From: Methylococcaceae bacterium
GTDB taxonomy: Bacteria; Pseudomonadota; Gammaproteobacteria; Methylococcales; Methylomonadaceae
NCBI GenBank assembly: GCA_021647585.1
Contig: JAKIUK010000029.1
Span: 1-50,138, forward strand
Direction: 5' to 3'
Length of the DNA: 50,138 nt
The notes under the pieces were generated by a model that made no database searches, was not told where the DNA came from, and saw only the letters and a list, made by a program, of their open reading frames with translations. The position numbers were made by a program, and so were the translations under genes. This document shows, one piece after another, positions 43,701-50,138 of the stretch. Numbering within the stretch: position 1 is the first letter of the stretch; each line of letters opens with the position of its first letter.

Positions 43701-45056
43701 TTAGCCTTCATCAACATTTTCAATTGTAAATAATACAGGGATACCATCAAAATACTTCCGTATATCTCTGCTGGTTTTAATGTTATGGTCAAAAAAATTG
43801 AATAATAAAGCAACACATAAGCTGATAATAATTGCTAATATAAAACCTATCACAATAATTTGATATCGTGCCGAATGCACCGGCGTTAAACTTGCTTTTG
43901 CAGCACTAAGAATCGTGACCTGCATGTCCAATATATCTCTCATTTGAGGCATATTTTGCTGCCTATATGAAGTCTCAATGGAAGAGGCTAATAATGATGC
44001 TTCCATTGTAAGCTGTTCCATTTTAATCGCAATTTCTTTCAATTCAATATTACGTTTATCCAAATTCTTTATACTTTTTTTCATATCTGCAATGTTTTGC
44101 TCTGTTCCCTTCAAGACAGATTTTTGTTTTTCCAAATGCAATCTAATCTTTTCCTTTAATTCCTTATAGCTAGTCTTAAATAATTGATCAAGCTCTTTCA
44201 CTTCAATACGATTTGGTAAAAATATTTTATCCGCTTCGAGTTTTTCTTTTTTTATACTTTTAAGAGATTCAATCAAACCATTTAGTACCTCATTACTGAG
44301 GAATGAATATAAATGCATTTCACCATCATTAAACATAGAATTTAATATCTTAATGTCTTCTTTTAAAGATATCTTTTCCTTTTCTGAGACAGCAATCTGC
44401 GTCTGAAAATGTTTTTTTAAGGCTAAGTTATTTAACAGCTCATGATCAATATCAGGAGCATTATGTTTCTTTATTAAAGCTAAAACCTCCGCTTTTTTCT
44501 TTTTCCAGCCGTCCAAATAAGATGAAAGTGAATTATCTAAAGAGGCATTTTTCATAATCAGTCCCTCTCCTTGTTTTCGCGATTCTAAATAAATCTGCAT
44601 CAGAGTATCTAAAATAAATTTTGCATCCTCTGCATTATCCCATGACAAACTTAAAGAAATAATATTTGAATCCGTATCAACATCAATAATTAATGCATTC
44701 AATATACTGTCCGGAAGACTCTCTTCATCATGATAAGCAGGATTTTGCACAATTAGTTTTTGTGCTGTTTTTAAAAGTACCCGCCTTGAGGTTAATCTCT
44801 CAGATTCTGAAGAAAGTCCATCAATTTTGATTATAGAAGTTTTTATGATCTCATCATCAGAAGCCTTTAGATCCGTTCTATTTTCTTTTACTTGAAATAA
44901 CAAAGACCCATCCGCCTGATAGTTATCAGGCGCTAAAACCACGTATGCAACACAGGAAAAAAAGACTATAACAAAAGCAATTTGGGCAGCTTGCTTTTGT
45001 GAATATAAAATGTCAGCTAGTGTTCTAGCAAAATTTTCATTATTTATGTTTTTCAT
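43701..45056 (-). CDS. Wzz-like polysaccharide co-polymerase / chain-length determinant
   Basis: 451 residues. An N-terminal membrane helix (IAFVIVFFSCVAYVVLA, about 22-38), a large periplasmic coiled-coil-rich region (about 60-390) and a C-terminal membrane helix (IIVIGFILAIIISLCVALLF, about 406-425) followed by a 25-residue cytoplasmic tail. This is the Wzz/PCP topology. The C-terminal P-loop kinase domain found in PCP-2a proteins is absent and may be supplied in trans by the protein encoded at 46159-49302, as in CapA/CapB pairs. It lies downstream of the OPX-like gene (gap 249 bp). Confidence 0.82.
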   Translation of the reverse strand: MKNINNENFARTLADILYSQKQAAQIAFVIVFFSCVAYVVLAPDNYQADGSLLFQVKENRTDLKASDDEIIKTSIIKIDGLSSESERLTSRRVLLKTAQKLIVQNPAYHDEESLPDSILNALIIDVDTDSNIISLSLSWDNAEDAKFILDTLMQIYLESRKQGEGLIMKNASLDNSLSSYLDGWKKKKAEVLALIKKHNAPDIDHELLNNLALKKHFQTQIAVSEKEKISLKEDIKILNSMFNDGEMHLYSFLSNEVLNGLIESLKSIKKEKLEADKIFLPNRIEVKELDQLFKTSYKELKEKIRLHLEKQKSVLKGTEQNIADMKKSIKNLDKRNIELKEIAIKMEQLTMEASLLASSIETSYRQQNMPQMRDILDMQVTILSAAKASLTPVHSARYQIIVIGFILAIIISLCVALLFNFFDHNIKTSRDIRKYFDGIPVLFTIENVDEG

Positions 45057-45305
45057 GCAACCAGACTAAAATGAAATAAACAGATTTTGATAAAATCAAT
45101 CATATACTAACGAATTCAACCTTTATTATTTTAAAACAATTATCAAACTTTACTACTTGCAGTTAGAAAGAAATCGAAGTACCAAGCTTTATAAACTTCT
45201 TCATTAACTTTGCTGATAAGGAATTATGTACAGCAGATTTCAGTCCACTGGTTTGCAACATAACACTATGTTCCAACAAAAAACCGAATTATCTATCACG
45301 TCAAT

Positions 45306-46028
45306 TTAATTCAGGAACAGATGCGCTTGCAAGCTTGAGTTTATTTTTGAATATTCTAAATTAAGAGCTGAGCTAACTTGAGCAATTGTTTTAGCATTCA
45401 CCTTAATCTCGCCAATCATAGGTAACAATATGTAACCCTTTGCGTCTACAGTGACTGATCGCCTCAACCCTTTCGATACTGCACGTAGTTCTAATTTAAG
45501 CTGGTGAATTTTAGTTAAATAATCAGGAATTAATACTATAACATCTGGACGCTTAAAAATTTTACTGTATATCAATACTAAATCATTTTTTATTTTCATT
45601 ACAGTATCACCTGCTACTTCATATTCTCCAATAATAGGTAACGTAATTTTCCCATCTCGGCCTATTTCATATAATTCATCAAACCTAGGTGCATTAAGAA
45701 AATTAACAACGATACTGTCACCAATAGCTAGTTCATAGTCAGCATATATTAGCTTTGATTTAATAGATAAAAAAATATCCAGTTGATCACCAGGCGATAT
45801 AAGGTACTCAGTAAATGAATTGTATTTATTATCATTAACAGTGTTTGATGAGAATTTACCTATCGTTTCTTTTTGCTCTTCATTAAAAAGGGCCTTGTTA
45901 CTAATTTCCATGCCTTCTTCAATAGTAGAAGAAATATGAGTTTCCCCCTCATCCTTAACTACGGACTCATATGGTATACATGACACTAAAATCATTTGAA
46001 AGACTAAAAATAAAATAATACGTGTCAT
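45306..46028 (-). CDS. Short Wza/OPX-like polysaccharide export lipoprotein
   Basis: 240 residues. A lipoprotein signal (MTRIILFLVFQMILVSC, Cys17) is followed by a Poly_export domain (YLISPGDQLDIFLSIKSKLI to about 170 with GRDGKITLPIIGEYEVAGDT) and a second similar unit (SVTVDAKGYILLPMIGEIKV). It is much shorter than Wza (about 380) and lacks the C-terminal membrane-spanning helix, like short OPX proteins that need a separate outer-membrane partner. No frameshift continuation was found after the stop codon. It lies between the BY-kinase-like gene and the wzz-like gene. Confidence 0.8.
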   Translation of the reverse strand: MTRIILFLVFQMILVSCIPYESVVKDEGETHISSTIEEGMEISNKALFNEEQKETIGKFSSNTVNDNKYNSFTEYLISPGDQLDIFLSIKSKLIYADYELAIGDSIVVNFLNAPRFDELYEIGRDGKITLPIIGEYEVAGDTVMKIKNDLVLIYSKIFKRPDVIVLIPDYLTKIHQLKLELRAVSKGLRRSVTVDAKGYILLPMIGEIKVNAKTIAQVSSALNLEYSKINSSLQAHLFLN

Positions 46029-46158
46029 AGCTTTGTTAGCAAAAATAATTCCAGATAATAATTATAATATTGAAGTTTCGAATGTTTTATATGGCTACAT
46101 ACAACCAGTTAACAAATTAAAAACCTCTCGCACATTCACATTAATGATTAAATATAAA

Positions 46159-49100
46159 CTATATCCAGTTATCCAGCCAGCTTGGAATGTAGTTCCTTTT
46201 ATTATTAAGAATTACGCCAATAATATTGGCACCAAGTACTTCAATGGTTTTGACTGTTTTCTGCACAAGTTCTTTTTTCGTTTTATTACACCGAACAACC
46301 ACAACTAAGCCATCAAAACTTTGAGCCATGAAAAGAGAGATAGATGATGATGTTAAAATAGATGGAGCATCAATAATAATAAAGTCATAGTAATTTTTTA
46401 AAGTCTCTAATAGTCTTTCTAATTGACCAGTGTCAAAGTTTTTTGTACTCACCTTGCCTGGATTACCACACGACATAATATCAAGTTGCTCAAGGTCGCT
46501 CTTATGAATAACCGTATCTTCTTGCATAGATGCTGCCCCAGATAACAGCTCCAAGAACCCCTCCTTTTCGTTATCCAGTTCATACCACCCATTCAGGGCA
46601 TGCTTACCTGAATTGGCACTAATAATTAATACTTTATCAGCAGAATTATTAGCTAATGAACGAGCCATCGCTATAGCTGTTGTAGTCTTACCTTCACCTT
46701 CAACAGAACTGGTAACCATAATTGTTCTAGGACATTTACCTTTTTCAGTAGCTAGAATGTCTCTCTTTAAATTAACCACATCTTTGAGTAGTGTATTTAC
46801 ATCAAGTTTACCAGAAGATACTAAGTCATATCGTGTGTTGGAATGTTTCAAAACAAAATCAATCTTATCATTTGTATTTTGTCCATCTACAGAATCAGGG
46901 GTATCTGACAACTGATTAACTACATTATTTTGATGATCAAATTCATTTTCAAACAAAATTTTTCCATCCAGAGTCAAAGTGCTATTTTTAATTTCCTGTT
47001 TTATTTCTTTAGACTGCTGGGTTTTCTCAGAAATATCAGAACTTAGCTTTTCAAATTCTTTATTTTTTTCGTTAATAAATTCGACCAGTTCATCTCGCTC
47101 AGCAGTTTTATCAGTTATTTCGGATTCCAGTTCAGCCCTTTTTTCGATTAATTGCTGAATTTCTATTTGTAAGCTATCGGGTGTTAGTGACAACACAATT
47201 TGTAAAGAGTCGATGTTACTATTTTCAGTTTCAATAACCCGTTCTATTTTTTTTTGTTCTATTTCATCAAGAGCAATTGCCTGCTCAAGCTCACTTTGTT
47301 TTGTGACATCCAAGTCTATAGCCTTGACTAGCTCATTGTGTTTTATTGTATCCTGCTGAACAACCAATTCTAACGGTTCCACTTCACGAAACAGATCAAC
47401 GAGTATATTTTCTAGTTCATTAAGCTCATCAGTATCAATGCCAATTTGATAGTTTAATCTTTCAATATCTGTCGAAGCAGTAGAAATCTCAGCCATCAAA
47501 CCATCAATTGTTTTTGATTGTTGATCAATTTCTGATTGTAAAATCTCACTCGCTGATATATCAAGGGCTATAGTCTGTTCTAGATCGTTTAGATCAATGC
47601 CCAATTGTTCTAAAGTTTTAGTAAATTCAATCTTTTTTAAATTATCAGTTTCAATATCGGGAACTAATGAATTCAACTCTTCTTGTTCTATAGTTAAAAT
47701 TTTAACCAACTCTTTATAGTCGGCCTCCTTAGACGAAAGATTTAGCATGAATTCATCATAGGTCTTGGTAATATCTGATAATTCAGCATCTAATAGAGTT
47801 TTATCCTCTTCAATTTCTACCAGGTTTTTACTCAGATCATCACGCCTAGTAATCAAAGCAGGTATTTCTAACTCATCATTTTTGGCTGTATTGGAAAGTA
47901 AATCTTCCAATAAAGTATTCTGATCACGACTGATGTTATTTGCATTCTGTTTTAAAGTGGCCAAATCATCTTGTTGTGTTGCTATCTCATCCTCTAACTC
48001 ATTACATGGTTCCGTTGCTTCCAGAATAGCTAACTCCAAAGCATAACGCTCAGACATTACTTTTGCTGATTTTAAACTTGTTTCTTTACGTTCAGCAACA
48101 GCAGTTGAATCGTTAAATGTTTCCTGTTTTTGTGTTAACTTCGAAATTTGACCTAACAATTGTTCAAGAGAACTTTTTTGCTCTGAAAGAGAACTAGATA
48201 GAACGTTAAATTGAATTATTTTTTCACTGGTATTTTGCTCTAATTCTATTATCTGTTCGTTAACATTAACCAACTCCAAGCTTAACCGATCAACATCAGA
48301 TTGTTGTTTACTGATCAATGGTGTTAATTTATTAGAAAGAGTTGTTTGCTCCGAAATCTCTTTTTCAAGAATATCAATTTCTGTGGACTTTTCATTTATC
48401 AACGATATAAAGGATTCCAACTGTTCATTTTTTTCTTGAATTAAATTATGTAACCTCTCACCCTCAGTTTGAATTTGTAAAATTTCACTAGCCAGGTTAT
48501 CACGAGATTGAGTCTGTTCTGAAATAGATACTGCTAATGTTTCTTGTCTACTTTTTTTCTTATCCAAGCTATTAGTAAAAGACTCTAGCTCTAATTTTTT
48601 GTCTGAATAATCTGTATTATGGCTATCATATTTTTTTTCTTTTTTCGCCAGATCATCTAATAAAACTTCATATTGCAATTTATTTTTTTCAATGGCTGCT
48701 TTAACTCCATTGATTTCATCAGTACTTTGCCTACTCTTTATCTGTAGATCTTCAACATAAGTTTTATTCTGCTTAATAATTTCAGTTAATTTGGCAGCTT
48801 TCGCTTTCTTTTCTGCTATGCCACTTTCAACTTCGATAAAGTCTATTCGCTTTTTATTTTCAGCAAGCATGCTTGCTAATAGATCTAATTCGGTATTTTT
48901 TTTATTTATTGAATCCTTTAAAGATTCAAATTCAGACGTTTTTTCACTTATTTGTAATCCAAGCGTTTCGAGATTAACTGTATTATCTTCCACAGATGAA
49001 CGTAATTTTTCTCGTTCTTCATTTTTGTTGTTAATATCAATTTCAAGAGCTTCCTTTTCTTGTTTTTTCTCTGCTATCGCTTTATTCAAGATGTCATGCT

Positions 49101-49302
49101 CAGCAACTTGAATAGAAATATCTGTATCTAGTAATACTTCTTCTTCACCCTTCTCAATGATCAAATTATTTAAATCTTTTTGCTTTATCGATTTCTTTAA
49201 AATAACAGACTCAAGGCCATAATATGTAGCCATTTTCCCTAACATGATAGCACTCAAAGAAGCATCAAGTTTTTCAGTATTTTTTATCGATTCCATTGTC
49301 AT
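46159..49302 (-). CDS. Giant coiled-coil protein with C-terminal BY-kinase-like P-loop domain
   Basis: 1047 residues. About 50-800 is almost continuous acidic coiled coil (repeated heptads with ISEKT, LEQTI and similar), with no membrane helix, so it is probably cytoplasmic. The last 193 residues are a CpsD/CapB/Wzc-type P-loop domain: Walker A SSVEGEGKTTT (about 865-875) and Walker B YDFIIIDAPSIL (about 973-983). Walker A', normally LLIDADxRxP, reads VLIISANSGKH, without both aspartates, and there is no C-terminal tyrosine cluster. Catalysis is therefore doubtful. It is the first gene of an apparent set with the OPX-like and Wzz-like genes; the gap to the OPX gene is 130 bp. Confidence 0.85.
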   Translation of the reverse strand: MTMESIKNTEKLDASLSAIMLGKMATYYGLESVILKKSIKQKDLNNLIIEKGEEEVLLDTDISIQVAEHDILNKAIAEKKQEKEALEIDINNKNEEREKLRSSVEDNTVNLETLGLQISEKTSEFESLKDSINKKNTELDLLASMLAENKKRIDFIEVESGIAEKKAKAAKLTEIIKQNKTYVEDLQIKSRQSTDEINGVKAAIEKNKLQYEVLLDDLAKKEKKYDSHNTDYSDKKLELESFTNSLDKKKSRQETLAVSISEQTQSRDNLASEILQIQTEGERLHNLIQEKNEQLESFISLINEKSTEIDILEKEISEQTTLSNKLTPLISKQQSDVDRLSLELVNVNEQIIELEQNTSEKIIQFNVLSSSLSEQKSSLEQLLGQISKLTQKQETFNDSTAVAERKETSLKSAKVMSERYALELAILEATEPCNELEDEIATQQDDLATLKQNANNISRDQNTLLEDLLSNTAKNDELEIPALITRRDDLSKNLVEIEEDKTLLDAELSDITKTYDEFMLNLSSKEADYKELVKILTIEQEELNSLVPDIETDNLKKIEFTKTLEQLGIDLNDLEQTIALDISASEILQSEIDQQSKTIDGLMAEISTASTDIERLNYQIGIDTDELNELENILVDLFREVEPLELVVQQDTIKHNELVKAIDLDVTKQSELEQAIALDEIEQKKIERVIETENSNIDSLQIVLSLTPDSLQIEIQQLIEKRAELESEITDKTAERDELVEFINEKNKEFEKLSSDISEKTQQSKEIKQEIKNSTLTLDGKILFENEFDHQNNVVNQLSDTPDSVDGQNTNDKIDFVLKHSNTRYDLVSSGKLDVNTLLKDVVNLKRDILATEKGKCPRTIMVTSSVEGEGKTTTAIAMARSLANNSADKVLIISANSGKHALNGWYELDNEKEGFLELLSGAASMQEDTVIHKSDLEQLDIMSCGNPGKVSTKNFDTGQLERLLETLKNYYDFIIIDAPSILTSSSISLFMAQSFDGLVVVVRCNKTKKELVQKTVKTIEVLGANIIGVILNNKRNYIPSWLDNWI

Positions 49303-49622
49303 TCAAATTAACCAAACATTATTATTGTTTACTATATAGTTCGAAAGAAATTTTAGTATAGAAGTATTCCAGCAAAATAATAGCCCAGCATAGATACTCC
49401 TTACCATGCTAGCATAAAGTTTATACTTCAGCAATTTATGTCCCATGCTATTTCTCTGATTTAATAAAGAACTTTTCTACTAGTTTTCAAAAAGCTTATA
49501 TATCTATAGTCAGGTTAATTAACTCACTTTCAAATAGAATTTTTATCTATATAATCAAGCACTGTAGCCATAAACACAAAGCCCTTTCCGTGTAAGCAAC
49601 ATAGCTGTTATTGAGAAGTAAA
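49303..49622. other. Upstream region of the coiled-coil gene, no feature recognised
   Basis: About 320 bp between the coiled-coil gene and the repeat cluster. AT-rich; it presumably holds the promoter for the minus-strand export genes, but no convincing -35/-10 pair was picked out. Confidence 0.35.
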
Positions 49623-49717
49623 ATCTGCCTTACCAACGACCGCCAAGGATGGTGGAAGTGCAGAAAGATTGCCCGGAGCAATCTCTGCCTTCCCTGTAGG
49701 CAAAGCCTCCGCTCCTG
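49623..49717. repeat. 95-bp direct repeat, copy A
   Basis: Begins ATCTGCCTTACC and ends CCTCCGCTCCTG. It matches copy B at 49867-49961 with about five differences in 95 positions, period 244 bp. It contains the short palindrome-rich segment GCCAAGGATGGTGG and AGATTGCCCGGAGCAATCT, a hairpin. It lies downstream of the 5S rRNA gene. Confidence 0.9.
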
Positions 49718-49809
49718 GTTATTCACAAGGATGTGATGTATGCAGGTTTTCATGGAGCAAAAAGCTGTCACGCCCAAGCCACAAGGATGTGGTGAATGCA
49801 GATTATGCA

Positions 49810-49843
49810 TAATGCCATAGAAGGCATGTAGTAGAGCAACGCA
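49810..49843 (+). repeat. Solitary 34-bp hairpin unit
   Basis: Same length and tail (GTAGTAGAGCAACGCA) as the three tandem units at 1030-1131, with a different hairpin stem (ATGCC/GGCAT). It lies between the two 95-bp direct repeats. Confidence 0.8.
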
Positions 49844-49866
49844 GGAGCAGTTGCCGAGGAGCATTT

Positions 49867-49961
49867 ATCTGCCTTACCTACAGCCGCCAAGGATGGTGGA
49901 AGTGCAGAAAGATTGCCCGGAGCAATCTCTGCCCTCCCTGTAGGCAAAGCTTCCGCTCCTG
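49867..49961. repeat. 95-bp direct repeat, copy B
   Basis: Second copy of the 49623-49717 unit, ending CTTCCGCTCCTG. A further CCCTGTAGGCAAA fragment occurs at 49982-49994, just before the rRNA terminator. Confidence 0.9.
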
Positions 49962-49991
49962 CTCACGCCCCTTACCTACTTCCCTGTAGGC

Positions 49992-50025
49992 AAAAAAAAA
50001 CCCAGGCCATCAGACCTGGGTTTTT
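49992..50025 (-). terminator. Rho-independent terminator of the rRNA operon
   Basis: On the minus strand the stem CCCAGG/CCTGGG, extended by the flanking A/T pairs, closes a short loop and runs into nine T residues (A-run at 49992-50000 on the plus strand). It follows the 3' end of the 5S rRNA by about 10 bp. Confidence 0.9.
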
Positions 50026-50033
50026 GTATAAAA

Positions 50034-50138
50034 GCTTGGCAATTCCCTACTTTCACATGGCAACCTGCCACACTATCATCGGCGCTAAGAGGTTTCACTT
50101 CCGAGTTCGGGATGGGATCGGGTGGTTCACTCTCGCTA
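50034..50138 (-). rRNA. rrf: 5S ribosomal RNA (3' part, 5' end outside the window)
   Basis: Read on the minus strand the sequence contains the conserved 5S segments CCCGATCCCATCCCGAACTC, GGAAGTGAAACCTCTTAGCG, CGATGATAGTGTGGC and ATGTGAAAGTAGGG. About 105 nt are present; roughly the first 10-13 nt lie beyond the window end. The 3' boundary is estimated from the usual pairing of the 5S ends. It is the distal gene of an rRNA operon transcribed into the window. Confidence 0.95.

Noticed and set aside
49547..49864. 105-residue minus-strand frame upstream of the export genes
   Set aside because: It is composed of the 95-bp repeat and hairpin units; the translation is Cys/His/Leu-rich nonsense typical of repeats.

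Overview
The window reads as a chromosomal segment of an AT-rich gammaproteobacterium. The evidence is a complete LPS-core gene set (lpxA-like, waaA, hldD), minCDE, the rpsF-rpsR-DUF2232-rplI operon, an aas/lplT pair and a 5S rRNA of gammaproteobacterial type. The gene mix and the many short palindromic dispersed repeats would suit Methylococcales-type methanotrophs, but no diagnostic methane-oxidation gene is present, so that placement is a guess.

Layout. 1-1440: transposase tail, vapBC toxin-antitoxin pair, then a 560-bp repeat-rich spacer. 1441-3549: molybdopterin genes moaE-moaD (minus) diverging from moaC and an orphan tungstate/molybdate permease gene (plus). 4052-6037: thiC under a TPP riboswitch. 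6285-11465: Pit phosphate transporter, a secreted solute-binding protein, minCDE and a small winged-helix protein. 11657-20780: mostly minus-strand housekeeping genes (HAD hydrolase, a HigBA/RelE-type module whose toxin gene is frameshifted, lpxA-like, xerD, ogt-type methyltransferase, waaA, hldD, rplI, DUF2232, rpsR, rpsF). 20991-28233: nadK and recN separated by two back-to-back inverted-repeat elements, then sbcC. 28464-39062: aas, an NYN/LOTUS protein and lplT; tetR, nudix and nif3-like genes; small membrane proteins; cyoE-trpD2. 39413-49302: an envelope-signalling and polysaccharide-export region. 49303-50138: repeats, an rRNA-operon terminator and the 3' part of a 5S rRNA on the minus strand.

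The most interesting region is 39413-49302. A membrane-spanning kinase-fold/FGE-fold protein has both catalytic aspartates replaced by asparagine, so it is a predicted pseudokinase. It is followed by a tandem PilZ protein with one canonical and one degenerate domain. Facing them are a Wzz-like membrane protein, a short Wza/OPX-like lipoprotein and a 1047-residue cytoplasmic coiled-coil protein ending in a BY-kinase-like P-loop domain whose Walker A' aspartates are missing. No glycosyltransferase, flippase or polymerase lies here. Together this looks like a cyclic-di-GMP-linked export or scaffold module built from degenerate kinases.

The second theme is non-coding. At least four families of short inverted-repeat elements (about 130-240 bp) occupy the intergenic gaps, and some are nested or adjacent. 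Two families share a core hairpin motif ending in CAACGCA. There is also an array of 34-bp units whose hairpin stems differ while the tail is constant. Coordinates were read by eye and no database search was run.
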